Part shown: positions 38,057 through 51,286 of the stretch, one piece after another | Layout of the letters: every line of letters starts with the position of its first letter | Position numbering within the stretch: the stretch's first letter is position 1 | Assembly (NCBI RefSeq): GCF_963678635.1 | Contig: NC_087067.1 | Coordinates: forward strand, 1,300,001-1,364,000 | Direction of reading: 5' to 3' | Source: Symsagittifera roscoffensis | Taxonomy: Eukaryota > Xenacoelomorpha > Acoela > Convolutidae | Length of the DNA stretch: 64,000 bases | The notes under the pieces: model-generated | What the model saw: the letters and a program-made list of their open reading frames with translations, nothing else | Database searches by the model: none | Told to the model about the DNA's origin: nothing | Made by a program: the position numbers and the translations under genes

Positions 38057-41000
38057 TTGTATATAAAAATCATGAAGCGAAATAGGGTATCGATAACTGA
38101 AAGAAGGGGAACAGGACTTAAGCAAACTCAAACCTCGTCGCAATGGACACAAACACAATCAAATCCGAAAGTGAGGAAAAAGAATATTTCGGTGAACATG
38201 GTTAATACAAGAAGCATGAAAGAACACAAAGCCAAGGAGAAAGCAAGGGAAGGACCGACTATACCGGCTAGAGAAACCGATCTTGAGACACCAGATCAGA
38301 AAACTGACGGTGTGGAAAGAAAGACGACGGAATCAACACCAATGCCAAATGCAGAAGAACAGGAGAAGAAAACAATAGAGTGTTGCCAATAGGCAGTGTA
38401 GATGAAACAACAAACAACACACCGGAGGCGATAAAAGACGACTCTCAAAGGAAGAGAACGTCGTTTACCTAGAAAATTGCTGTAATGGTCGGAATGAAGC
38501 CAAGCGAGAAGGAGGAGAGAACGACAGTGACCGAAAAAAGTAAAACCTTTGGGACAGTTTTGACGATAACGACGGAAACCAGGAAGGGTAAGGAGGAAGC
38601 CACGCAAGAAGCAACAGCTAGCCAAGATAAGCGAGCTGATGGAACGAAAACAGCTTCAGTAGAGCTGGGAGACTTAATGACAAAGTTAAGTGAAATAGAC
38701 AAAAAGTTGAAGTGCAGTGAGGAGGCCCGCCAATAGCTGAAAAAGGAAATAAAACACAACAAAATGGAGAAATTGGATAACTACTGCGTCTGAGCAAGGG
38801 CCACAGAAAAAAAGCTACACCAGATGTCGGACCATTGAGGCTACCGACAAAGAGCGAGAGAAACATATCAAGAAGGATATGGAAGAAATGAAGAAACGGC
38901 GTGACACCGTGAATGAGCAGTTGTGGAATCTGAAGACCAGAATGGATACAGTGAGCAAGGATCAAGCTGAAAATTTTTGTGCAATACAGTCCAAACTGGA
39001 CGCACTCTTGAGAAACTCTAAAGCACAAGATAAATTAGTGGCAGACAAACCACAGGGAACTAGGGTCGACTTTGTAGAACCGCAGCGGAAGAAAAGTGAG
39101 TCCACACCGCTACCCCGGATTGCAACGAGCATAGGAGCAAAAGGGTCCAAGACTACTATGAAGGGTGGAACCAAAGGCTCGACGAATGCACCGGGGAACT
39201 AAGGGGGAAAAGTGTAACACCTGACGCCATGACGTGGGCGAGTACCTGGGAAATATTGAACAGAACACTTGAAGCATTTGCTACAAGGAGTACAGAGTCG
39301 AGTGACCGGGGAAGTGATAAATCCAGGAAGACATTCAAGAAACCAAAAAAATTTAAAGACGACTCGGATGGCTGCATTGACACCTGAGTAGAAGTCGTGA
39401 GTCGACATCTAGAACAGGACAACCTGAATGACAAAAAGCAGGCCTGCACCGCATTACTAAGCAATTTAGAAGGCACCGCACAAAAACGCGTGGTAGCAAA
39501 GAAAAAGGAGGAGCGTGATACAGCGGACAAAGATTTCGAGATACTGTTTTATCGATTCGGATGAGGAATGAAGGGTCATCAAGCGATGATGAGATTTGAA
39601 AAAAGAAGACAAAAGTAAGACGAGTCAATCGATCGATTCCTGTATGATCTTGAGTGCTTGATGAGAAGAAGCGACCCGGAAGATTCGACGACCAAAAGAA
39701 AATTCAGCATCGCTTCAAAGTTTATTGGCGGGTTGAGAAGTGACGACTTGAGAACGATGCTGGCAACACATTATACACTATCAAAGGATAATGCACCAAC
39801 CCCAGAAGAAATGAGACAAAAGTCAAGAGAGTACATGTTGATGAAACCAAAACAGTACTCGTTCTCAGAACGCAGGAACATGCAAAGTGGAGCAAGCTAC
39901 AAAGGTCGTCATGGTACAAGCCTAGAGACGACAGGGACAAACGTAGTTCATGCGCCAATTGTGGATCAGCGGATCATCATGTGGCAGGTTGCACGACATA
40001 CAAGCAAGGTATGAAAAGCTTGTGATACGCATCAGGGGAAGAGGATAAGAATCAAACCGAGTAACATGAGTTTTAGAGTGGCTTGATTATTAAGATAGAC
40101 GCGAGGTGTTTTCTGTAACCAAGAAGGCCATTTCAGGATGGACTGTCCTTTGTTTTAGGAGGCGGTGAAGAATCAGAATCACCCGAAACACAAACTGGCA
40201 CTGGCTGCAGTGCAAAATACCAGGAATACACAAGCTGAAAATGATTTGAACAAAAAAGCAGCAGCTGGTGGTGAATTATCAACAAAGACAGTGAAGGCCG
40301 TGACACAAAAAAAAGATGCCACGGGGCCGAGATGAGAAATTCTCTAGAGATAAACTACGAGAGAGCAGCTGCAGAGGCAATCAACAAAGTGATGCAAGAC
40401 TTGGCGACCAAAGAAATCGAGCAACAGCTGAAACAGGAAAAAGAAAAACAGAGATTGAATGATTGAATGAAACACTCTCTATGACAAGACCAGAACCAGA
40501 GACCGGAGAGAACTCAAGGACTGCATCACAAAAATTTGGGCAAGAATCATGTCAATAATCACAGTGGGCGGCCACGAAGTAACAAGAAACTTGAGTGAAC
40601 TGAGTGATCAGACAAAAATGCACATAGATGTGTACGCGGATTACTTGAGCGCAATAAGCCCGCAAACTCCTTCTAGAGCTTTAAGGGCATTACTCAGTGA
40701 AGTGGTAGTAAATCAGTTGGCATAGACAACAGATAAACGCAAGTCTAGGGTCCAAATGAGGTCATGCCGAATATAGATGGAATAAACATCTACACAAAAA
40801 CGATGATAACATGTGATGAGGATCTAGTCGGGCAAATCTACGTTGGTAGAGAAGAACTAGAAGTGAGATCGATCGGACACTGCGCTATGTTAGAAGAAGA
40901 TGCAATGTATCTGGGAACAGAGGCAGACGTATCGGCACACGAACTGGAAAATAGCATAAAAAAGACTCAATTGCGTGGGTTATTGGACACAGGAGCCGTC

Positions 41001-44000
41001 TTGAGTGTCATACCAATTGAAACATGGAAAAGAATGGGGTTTGACAAAGTTGACTTGATAGACTCAAGAAGACGGTTGTCAGCGGCAAATAAAGTTGCGC
41101 TACGGGTTCTAGGAAGGACACCAATATTAGCCTTAAATCCGGCGGAACGCAGTTTGTGAATGAGCTTTCTGGTAGTTGAGAATCTAAATGTATCTGACCA
41201 ACTTATTTTAGGCAGAGATTCCATCAGGAGTTTCTATGTAACAATTAATCTTAACAATGCGATGTTCAGGATTCGGGACCCGGAAAGAAAGTGCGTGATT
41301 AAACCGGTAAATTTGGTAATGGTGAATTAAATTAAGACTCCAGTTTTCTTGAATTGGACGGTAAGGCTGAAAAGCAAATGAGCCAGCGATAGTAAGTTTG
41401 CGGATGAAAAATTTCAATGAATTAAGTGACAAAACACAAGTATGCAAAATGCCGAATCCGAATAATCAAAGTGCTGCTTTTTGAGGAAGATCCTTCTCGA
41501 TAATCAAGAGTGGCCTCTGCGTCAGTGTCTTGTTGAATACTCTTGATATACCAATCACAACCAAGAGGGGAAGGAAGCTGGGATACGCACTACCTTTGAA
41601 AACTAGATATGAAATGACTGAAAATGTGAAAGAAAAAGAAGTTATTCATTGCCCGAATCATAGGGATAAGATTTGTATCTTGAGAAGGTTGAAGAAAATT
41701 AAATAATCATCAAGGCTTATGAAGTCGCTTAAATCAGAGACGGACGATGGATTTTCGAGCTCTTCGAATTTTCCGGAAAGACCCACATTAGAGTAATTAG
41801 AAATGGATAAACCGGTATTACCAGAAATAAAACACTTGGGGGGTAAAATAACGGACGAACAGCTCGAGGCCATCAAGGATGTGTTAGATCGGAATCAAGA
41901 CGTTTTTTCGAAACATAGGGCAGACATTGGATGCTGTAATTTCGTTGAACATGAAATAGAGCTCGAGGAGTCGGCGGTACCGCATAGGGATGGGGCGAGG
42001 CGTATGACCCCTATCAAACTGGATGCATGTAGAAAAGAGATAGAGACCATACTAGAATATGATATGATAGAACCATCCAAATCACAGTGGGTGTGTGGAG
42101 TAGTGATGGCTAAGAAGAAAAGAGACCAACTAAAACTTTGTTGTGGCTTTCGGTATCTGAACTCCGTCATAGTGAAGGATGCCTATCCCGTACCTAGAAT
42201 CGATGAGAGCCTCTCGAAATCAGGAGATGCAAAATTTTTTACAACACTTGATTTAGGTTCGGCTTTTTGGCAGGTACCCCTGAGGAAACAGGATTCTGGG
42301 ACAAGACAGGATTTTCTTGCGGGCTGGTGCTGTTTCAATGGAAGAAGATGCCCTTTGGCCTTTGCAATGCCACAGCCACGTTGCAACGATTGATGGCACA
42401 TGCACTGACAAGTGTAACGAAGAAATATGCTAATTTGGTAATGTGTTACGTGGATGACGTGGTGATTGTGACACCTACTCCAATGGATCACACCGAAGGA
42501 GTAGACGAGGTGTTCGCTTGCATGAAAAGAGCAGGACTAAAATGCAAGCCATCGAAGTGTTAGATTCTCAAGGATTCGGTCAAATACCTGGGAGGATGTC
42601 GGACAAGCATGGCATTAGGTCAGACCCAGGCGCGGTAGATGCGGTGCTGACTTGGAAATCACCGAAAACGGAGCATCAAATAATGAGCTTCTTGGGTTTT
42701 GCGAACTATTACAGGGAGTGTATCAAGGGCTAAGCAGACGAAGTATATCGAATGCATCAACTCATGAGGCACAAGGACAAGAAAATCACGTAGAATAACG
42801 CGGCAGAGGAACCATTTCAAATAATAAAGAGAGAGCTGTGCGAAGCATCTGTGCTATGGATGCCCACGGAAAAGGAAATGTACGTGCTGGACACGGATGC
42901 ATCGGTGGTAGCGATCTCTGGAATACTCAACCAAGAACAGGAGTGGAATGGGAAGACAGTTTTGAGACCGATTGCTTACAGGAGCATAGTCTGTCTTGTA
43001 GAAAAATACAGGGCATACCTGAATAGCGAGCCATTCAAGTTACGAGTCGAAAACAGAGCACTCAATTGGTTGAAAACGTAATCAATGGACCAGAGCTACA
43101 TTGAGAGATGGATAGCGCGCCTGGTTGGTTATAACATGATTATTGAGCAAAGAACAAGGGACAAACATCAAAATGCCGACAGCTTGAGCAAGAGGACGGA
43201 ATTCTATGAGAGACAGGAGCAAAGGGAGGCCGACAGGCCGGAAATCAAAGATGGTTTCTCATTTATGGACAAGGAGAGGTATGACAGTCTGCCACTCACG
43301 AGATGGCTTGACAAGTCAGGGAAACCAATAGAGGACCATCCCGGGCTGCCAGCTGAACATGAGACGGAGGAAATTCTCAAGAGAAATGCAGGGATGCCAA
43401 TGGAAATGATGCTCAAGTCGAAGATAGTGAATGAAACACTAAAAGCAAAACGCTACGACCTCGATGAAGTGGAGACAAGAAGAGTGACGATAGGAGAGGA
43501 TCTGAGGAGACTACTCGAGAAATTAGCAGTCGATAAACCGGTAATCCGGAGCAATGATAAAGAAAAACCGGAAATCACCATAATGAAAAGAGGGGAAGCG
43601 GCTAATGGCGAGTACTCAACGATAGGTAAGCAACCTGACTACAAAGAAGTTGTGCGAACATTGGTCGAGAAAAACTCAGAGGACATACTAAGACGGACTA
43701 CGTTTTGGGAAGAAGAAAATTGCATTCAAGGAGGAAGCCGAACACCTAGGACCAGATCAAGAGTCCGGGGAGTGGTCGAAACCAAAAGGAGACAGTGAGG
43801 AAGAGAATTTGTCCGGGGAGTCGGAAGAATGGGATGATGACTCGGAGAAGAGTGGTGATGACCAAGACAATCTTTGCATGATATTAGTAGAAGAGAAAAT
43901 GAGGCACCACGACAGAGAACTACAAACTGACCCTTTCTCGGGGACGTACAACCTAGAGCAAGAGGATGCGTATGGAGGAGAAGAGCTTGAGAATATAGCG

Positions 44001-44717
44001 GTGTCAAGGAAACCATTCAGGGAGCTATCGTGCAATTCAAATGTCAGGACGAAACTGGAACCGGACGATGAAAGGGAGGTCTTGAGAAGGATAGTTTGCT
44101 TTAAGCTAAAAGACGACATCCACAGTCCCGGAAAACTGAATGGTCAAATGATGGCATTGAAGGAACACGTCAAAACGAGATACAGACTGTCGGATCTGAT
44201 ACGAGCCCAGAAGAATGACAAGATGACGAGTAAACTCCCTACATGGATCCGGACGGGAGTCAAGGAGAAAGGAGACCTGGAGGAGGATAGTTACATCAAG
44301 ATCTTGAGAAGCTCTACAAAGAGAAAAGGACTTACTCTATCACACAGCTGATGGTGTAGTAGCCTGTAGGAGGAAAGATGAAGAGAAGATATTACACATG
44401 CATAATCTCATCATACTGCCACAGCTATACCAGACGGAAGTGTTGTTCAGATCGCACGACCAGATGGGACATCAGGGGATAGACAAGGTACAACAAAGAA
44501 TATCACACAAGTTTGATTGGCCAGGGTTGAGAAAGGCTTGTGAAAGTTGGGTGAACGCATGCTTGTCGTGTTTGCAAGTAAAAGACCCTAGAAAATCGAA
44601 ATTCTCACTTAATTCCGTGGAAATCTCGGAGTTTAACGAGGTCGCGCAGATAGACCATCAGAAGATCTGCATAGCCGACTCGGGATACAATCAGATTCTG
44701 GTAATCATAGACCACGG
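38057..44717 (+). pseudogene. gag-pol: Element C gag-pol, decayed
   Basis: Collinear with A's gag-pol on the opposite strand: gag 38057-39940, damaged zinc knuckle region to about 40140, protease DTGA at 40986-40997, reverse transcriptase about 41930-42560 with YVDD at 42447-42458, RNase H DTDAS from 42890, and integrase HHCC at about 44456-44570 with the first catalytic Asp near 44651. Well over ten stops and frameshifts are spread along it (for example TAG 38388-38390, TGA 38791-38793, a TAG at 42730). The sequence ends at 44717, before the second Asp and the Glu of the integrase. It cannot make a working polyprotein. Confidence 0.9.
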
Positions 44718-44730
44718 TAACTCAGATTAA

Positions 44731-45474
44731 TCATCGCCTTCAAATTTAGACCATTGGGACAACGTTTTAGAAGAATATCTGGGCACCGACTGTGGGGTTA
44801 ACTTTAATTCTCATTCTTTCATTTGTGAAAGTACTTTAGATCATTCAAGGCGAACATTATCTGGCGATCACTCAACCTTGGTCTATTCAGTGTCAACTCC
44901 GGGCACGAGCAAAAACCCAATCGCTATAAAAAAATTCTCCGAGAAGCCAACAGACTTAGTACCAGAAACTCCCTCATACAGCTCGTCCCGTACGAGAAGT
45001 AACCCAGGTCCCCAAAAACTTTACGGAGAGAGGCGATTCATCCACCAAGTGTTACCATTGGTTGCCGTAAAAGACGTTGTTGGCTCAGAAGATATATCGT
45101 TGATGTTGTTTTCCTCAAACAACAGATGCCAGATCTCTACCTTTTTTTCCGTTCACCCTCGGCATTCTTGACGCCTTCGGAGGGCATCCCAGCAAGACCA
45201 ACCTTTGTGGCCGAAACGACACAAGGCTCTCACTCGACCACATCTTCAATGAACCCGAAACTCGCGGTTTTGTTCTACTACGGAGGAACTCCCATTGGAG
45301 GATACAGAAGATGCGGGAGCGATATTTCGTCATCATTAGATACCGAAATAAGAGCAGAAGCAGATCTTTTCATCGAACATTTAACTCAGCAGTTTAAACT
45401 CTCGAAACTTATTCAGATTGATTCAGTACCATTTTCTTACCATTGGCTCATCTGGAACAATTTGTTAAATTTTT
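44731..45474 (+). CDS. Unrecognised reading frame next to the truncated integrase (copy 1)
   Basis: Open for about 148 codons (44731-45174) and continuing after a shift to 45474 with a TAA. Composition is protein-like: Ser/Thr-rich first half, then LYGERRFIHQVLPLVAVKDVV, then ARPTFVAETTQGSH and a helix before the end. The copy at 49785-50520 is open across the place where copy 1 shifts and broken elsewhere, so the shared ancestor was probably intact. It follows GTAACTCAG, a possible splice acceptor. It may be the last exon of a captured host gene with its 3' UTR, or part of another element. I do not recognise it. Confidence 0.4.
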
Positions 45475-46239
45475 AATACGTTCGTTTCCTAATTATTAGC
45501 GGACATATTAGTGGGTTCTATGTTGACCGATTTTTTTTTTGCAATTGTCAATTTTAGTTAGTTTCATGATGTTTTATTTGTTAAACTATACATAAACCCT
45601 ACTGTACATTGCACTTATTTTTACTTTCCTTCTTTAATTTTGAATTGCGGCATATATCTGTATCGAATTGTATGTAGCCTCTAAAAGATATCTCATTTTC
45701 ATCTCCGTGTGCTTTTGTATATTCTTTTGTAAATTACATTGGTGCTGAAAATTGATTCTTTTTGTTTTAAACTTCGGATCCCGTGGGGCGAAAGGAGAAT
45801 GGAGTATATCTGTGATATTGGCTACTTAGTAAAAAGGCAGATATAAATTTTTTGTGCATTGGGGAATTTTGTGATTGTGAATTTTAACGTAGTAACCTTG
45901 ACTTGTAGCAACTAATTAGTTACCAGTCAGTTGTGCTTTATACGAAGTCCAGTGGACTTCGCGTCACGATTGTTCTCTTTAGACAACAGTCAGCTTCATT
46001 TCAACACAAATACGTTTACTCTTTAAACATAGCTTGGTTAGCTTTCGCATACCATTGGTGTCTGTACACTTCTTACTTCTTACTAGCTTGTGCCCTGCGC
46101 AACAAATGCACTATTTTGAGCGTTTTTTTGCTGGGATTTGAGCAATTTAACCGGTTTTGAACGGTTTGATTGTATTTAGAAAACTTAGAGCAGTTTTTGA
46201 CCGTTTTGAGAGCAATCGTCAAAAATAACCGCTCAAACC
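45475..46239. other. AT-rich sequence downstream of the unknown frame
   Basis: No gene. It resembles a 3' untranslated region plus intergenic DNA. A perfect 19-base palindrome (CGAAGTCCA G TGGACTTCG) is at 45943-45961 and again near 50993-51011. Repeated CCGGTTTTGAACGGTTTG-like words occupy 46140-46250. Confidence 0.5.
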
Positions 46240-48609
46240 GCTCAACCTTTTGTTCCAATCATTTGGTCAATACATAATTCGATCACCTCTACTCGGGGGA
46301 CAAAACAGAAAGCGTTCACAATCCGCAAGATTGATGATAACGTAATTATTCAAAAACCTGGCTTACTGGAACACTAAATTTGAAAAACTTCTAGTAAAAT
46401 TTATACAGTTTTTTCATCACTATTCTTGTTCTGTCATTTCTCTATTTTTTCATAGGTTCTGATTGACGATAAAACCAGCAACAACCGAATTCAAATTGTC
46501 GTGAAACTTTCAATGGAAATCGATCCAAAAATCTTTAATCTACAGTAAAAACTCCATTGGTTGCAAGCTTGCGGAGATTTTGTAACGAAAAATTTGTAGT
46601 AGAATTGAATCACATACGCTGATGAGAGCTTAAGTATTTGTTGAAAAAACTGGATATTCATAAAACATCGATTAATGGAAAGGTTTTACCTTGTGACCAT
46701 ATCAAAATTTCCTTGCTTTTTGCTTGTAAAAGTAATCATAGAGTAGTACGTAGCAGATATTGGGGATTGATTTGCTAAGAACTATAGTTTTCTCTTATTT
46801 TTTTCTATGGTTCAGAAAGGAAATTGATAACTGACCTGGAAAAGATGAAAAAATTTATGTTTTGCTAACAATTGAAAATTTCAAGATAATAATGTACATC
46901 ATTCTCAACCAAAAAGTTACTTCAATTTAGAAATTTAGAGTTGAAACAGCAACTTAAAAATATCAGGTCGAGAAAATAAGTTGAAGCTTATTTTTTGAAA
47001 AGGATTTATGGTATTAATTCTGCTTCTGATTAATGAACATTCGTTGAAATGATACGTTCGTAAAAGTAATCATAGATTAGTGCGTAGCAGATATTGGGGA
47101 TTGATTTGCTAAGAACAATGGTTTTATCTTGTTTTTTTTCTATGGTTCAGAAAGGAAATTGATAACTGACCTGGAAAAGATGAAAAAATGTATGTTTTGC
47201 TAACATTTGAAAATTTCAAGATAATATTATACATCATTCTCAACCAAAAATTTACTTCAATATAAAAATTTAGAGTTGGAACAGCAACATACAAATATCA
47301 GGTCGAGAAAATAAGTTGAAGCTTATTTTTTGAAAAGGATTTATGGTATTAATTCTGCTTCTGATTAATGAACGTTCGTTGAAATGATACATTTTCACCT
47401 CTAAAACTCAATTTTCAAATGGAACTTTGTTCAAATTGGTTTCAGTTGGAAGATAGTAGATGGAGCAGAAACTGAGAAATTATCATATTGAGATAGAAAC
47501 TCAATTTAATTCATTGGTACTTTAGCGATTTTTTATTAAAACTTAGCTTATATTTTACATCTTCAGAAAAAATCTAACGTAAAAGTGTAATGCTTGGAAC
47601 ATTTTTTATCATTTGATATACTCGGTTAACTTATATGAAAATTCAGATTTTTTGAGAATAATTTGTAGTGAAGTAAACCAAACTGCCACATATTTTTGAA
47701 GATGATACATGAAGCATGAATCAAAAATTTACTTTCAAGATCTACATTGCATTCTTTTGGATAAAATAATTTGATGTAGAAAGATTTTTAGAGAAAATAA
47801 TATGGAGCCTGCTGAAAAATTCTGAACAAACTAATACTTTAGCAGAACCAGATGTATGATCTCCTAATTCTATGAATTTTAAGCAGAATAATTTCAATTA
47901 GATGCACAGTAAAAATTTAGTCCTGTTTGGCTTCAGTTTTTTTTTTCAATTAGAAAATTACGATGAATTATAATAATAAATTTAGCAAAAATATTCAATT
48001 GTTACAGTTTCCACCTTGATTTCGTTTCCTTAACCGATGTCAGATCGATGTGAGAGGGGTCTTTTCGATGTTATAAATGTTGCAGAAATATGGAACTAAG
48101 TTCCCTTGTGTATATCTAGTTCCGAAGGTTTTGCAGATTATAAACAATAGAGCTGCTCTTAATTGATTGTAAGATATCAACGTAAAAATACACCTTTATA
48201 AATTAAGTTTATACATGTGCTTTCGAATGCTTACAATAGCACCGATTTTTTTGCACTTCGACATTTTTGAGAAAACTTTCGACAAAAATCAAGAACAAAA
48301 AGAGATTTACAATTTTTTTTGCAAGAAAAGTGATGGTTAATGATTCCAAAAGTTAGGTTTTTGCTGAAATAGTTTGCTGTAGCATTTAAACAAGGGAACC
48401 AAAAGGAAAACATGTACAAATTACATGGAAATAATTAGCAGTTATCAGTTAAATTGACACTATTTTCTCCTAAACTCCTCAGTTTTGACTAATTTTTCTT
48501 GCAAAATGAGTTCAAGAGCGAAATAATGCAAGAAGCAGAAAGCAAGAATAAGCTTAAGACACAGAAAATTTTTAGGGAAAATCAATGAAAAATATGTTGT
48601 AGAAGGAGC
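46240..48609. repeat. AT-rich repeat block S, copy 1
   Basis: Starts CCGCTCAACCTTTTGTTCC and ends GTTGTAGAAGGA. Copies: 51287-53985 and 59466-62990. It holds a tandem array of 333-bp units and a 3' half related to block T. No supported coding sequence. Confidence 0.85.
46726..47390. repeat. 333-bp tandem array, 2 units
   Basis: Each unit starts near GTAAAAGTAATCATAGAG and contains GCAGATATTGGGGATTGATT and AACGTTCGTTGAAATGAT. Other arrays: three units at 51775-52780, five at 59954-61780. Confidence 0.9.
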
Positions 48610-49783
48610 AATGATAAAGAAAAACCGGAAATCACCATATTGAAAAGATGGGAAGCGGCTCATGGCGAGTACTCAACGATAGGTAAGCAACCTGACTACA
48701 AAGAATTTATGCGAACATTGGTCGAGAAAAACTCAGATGACATACTAAGACGGACTACGTTTCGGAAGAAGAAAATTGCATTCAAGGAGGAAGCCGAACA
48801 CCTAGGACCAGATCAAGAGTCCGGGGAGTGGTCGAAATCAGAAGGAGACAGTGAGGAAGAGAATTTGTCCGGGGAGTCGGAAGAATGGGATGATGACTCG
48901 GAGAAGAGTGGTGATGACCAAGACAATCTTTGCATGATATTAGTAGAAGAGAAAATGAGGCACCACGACAGAGAACTACAAACTGACCCTTTCTCGGGGA
49001 CGTACAACCTAGAGCAGGAGGATGCGTATGGAGGAGAAGAGCTTGAGAATATAGCGGTGTCAAGGAAACCATTCAGGGAGCTATCGTGCAATTCAAATGT
49101 CAGGACGAACCTGGAACCGGACGATGAAAGGGAGGTCTTGAGAAGGATAGTTTGCTTTAAGCTAAAAGACAACATCCACAGTCCCGGAAAATTGAATGGT
49201 CAAATGATGTCATTGAAGGAACACGTCAAAGCGAGATACAGACTGTCGGATCTGATACGAGCCCAGAAGAATGACAAGATGACGAGTAAACTCTCTACAT
49301 GGATCCGGACGGGAGTCAAGGAGAAAGGAGACCTGGAGGAAGATAGTTACAAGATCTTGAGATAGCTCTACAAAGAGAAAAGGACTTACTCTATCACACA
49401 GTTGATGGTGTAGTCGCCTGTAGGAGGAAAGATGAAGAGAATATATTACACAGGCATAATCTCATCATACTGCACAGCTATACCAGACGGAAGTGTTGTT
49501 CAGATCGCACGACCAGATGGGACATCAGGGGATAGACAAGGTACAACAAAGAATATCACACAAGTTTTATTGGCCAGGGTTGAGAAAGGCTTGTGAAAGT
49601 TGGGTGAACGCATGCTTGTCGTGTTTGCAAGTAAAATACCCTAGAAAGTCGAAATTCTCACTTAATTCCGTGGAAATCTCGGAGTTTAACGAGGTCGCGC
49701 AGATAGACCATCAGAAGATCTGCATGGCCAACTCGGGATACAATCAGATTCTGGTAATCATAGACCACGGTAACTCAGAATAA
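48610..49783 (+). pseudogene. Element C pol fragment, copy 2 (acidic insert to integrase)
   Basis: Duplicate of 43552-44717. The acidic segment is open for 241 codons (48640-49365), without the one-base shift present in copy 1 near 43708. It then breaks near 49365 and again near 49472, and resumes in the integrase zinc-binding region (49493-49771; HDQMGHQG and a CLSCLQVK motif). Confidence 0.85.
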
Positions 49784-49784
49784 T

Positions 49785-50520
49785 CATCGCCTTCAAATTT
49801 AGACCATTGGGACAACGTTTTAGAAGACTATCTGGGCACCGACTCTGGGGTTAACTTTAATTCTCATTCTTTCATTTGTGAAAGTACTTTAGATCATTCA
49901 AGACGAACATTATCTGGCGAGCACTCAACCTTGGTCTATTCAGTGTCATATCCGGGCACGAGCGAAAACCCAATCGCTATAAAAAAAAATCTCCGAGAAG
50001 CCAACAGACTTAGTACCAGAAACTCCCTCATACAGCTCGTCCCGTACGAGAAGTAACCCAGGTCCCCAAAAACTTTATGGAGAGAGGCGATTCATCCAGC
50101 AAGTGTTACCATTGGTTGCCGTAAAAGACGTTGTTGACTCAGAAGATGAATCGTTGATCTTGTTTTCCTCAAACAACAGATGCCAGGCCTCCACTTTTTT
50201 CCGTTCACCCTCGGCATTCTTGACGCCTCTGGAGGACATCCCAGCTAGACCAACCTTTGTGGCCGAAACGACTCAAGGCTCTCACTCGACCACATCTTCA
50301 ATGAACATGAAACTCGCGGTTTTATTCACCTACGGAGGAACTCCCATTGGAGGATAAAGAAGATGCGAAAGCGATATTTCGTCATCATTAGATACCGAAT
50401 TAAGAGCAGAAGCAGATCTTTTCATCAAACATTTAACTCAGCAACTTAAACTCTCGAAACTTATTCAGATTGATTCAGTAACATTTTGTTTTACCATTGG
50501 CTCATCTGGAACAATTTGTT
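49785..50520 (+). pseudogene. Unrecognised reading frame, copy 2
   Basis: Copy of 44731-45474. It contains two extra adenines near 49983 that shift the frame and a stop at 50355-50357, but it is open at 50103-50354, where copy 1 is shifted. Confidence 0.4.
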
Positions 50521-51286
50521 AAATTTTTAATACGTTCGTTTCCTAATTATTAGCGGACATATTAGTTGGTTCTATATTGACCTTTTTTTTGCAAATGTCA
50601 ATTTTAGTTAGTTTCATGATGTTTTATTTGTTATATTATACATAAGCCCTAATGTACATTGCACTTATTTTTACTTTCCTTCTTTAATTTTGAATTGCTG
50701 CATATATCTGTATCGAATTGTATGTAGCCTCTAAAAGATATCTCATTTTCATCTCTGTGTGCTTTTGTATATTCTTTTGTAAATTACATTGGTGCTGAAA
50801 ATTGATTCTTTTTGTTTTAAACTTCGGATCCCGTGGGGCGAAAGGAGAATGGAGTATATCTGTGATATTGGCTACTTAGTAGAAAGGCAGATATAAATTT
50901 TTTGTGCATTGGGGAACTTTTTGATTGTGAATTTTAACGAGTAACCTTGACTTGTAGCAACTAATTAGTTACCAGTCAGTTGTGCTTTTCACGAAGTCCA
51001 GTGGACTTCGCGTCACGATTGTTCTCTTTAGATAACAGTCAGCTTCATTTCAACACAAATACTTTTACTCTTTAAACATAGCTTGGTTAGCTTTCGCATA
51101 CCATTGGTGTCTGTACACATCTTACTTCTTACTAGCTTGTGCCCTGCGCAACAAATGCACTATTTTGAGCGTTTTTTTGCTGGGATTTGAGCAATTTAAC
51201 CGGTTTTGAACGGTTTGATTGTATTTAGAAAACTTAGAGCAGTTTTTGACCGTTTTGAGAGCAATCGTCAAAAATAAACGCTCAAA
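50521..51286. other. AT-rich sequence, copy of 45475-46239
   Basis: No gene; same palindrome and repeats as in copy 1. Confidence 0.6.

Larger units (their letters stand above)
32622..39117 (+). repeat. 3.25-kb tandem duplication in element C
   Basis: 32622-35868 and 35869-39117 are near-identical (offset about 3249-3253). Differences seen: a longer G run at 33774-33786, an 8-base insertion near 35490, and about seven single-base changes. The unit runs from the end of the LTR through the leader into gag. Stops in gag are shared, so gag was already dead when the duplication occurred. Confidence 0.95.
32054..44717 (+). mobile_element. Element C: decayed giant Ty3-like element, 5' LTR to integrase
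   Basis: Starts with an LTR like that of element A and carries the same leader blocks and a gag-pol with many stops and shifts. A 3.25-kb segment is tandemly duplicated inside it. It ends within the integrase core at about 44717, where unrelated sequence begins, so the 3' third (macro-like region, ORF2, ORF3, 3' LTR) is missing. Confidence 0.85.

Noticed and set aside
46073-46258. 61-codon basic frame on the - strand (also at 51122-51307)
   Set aside because: It follows repeated CCGGTTTTGAAC-like words; conserved between copies only because the DNA is duplicated.
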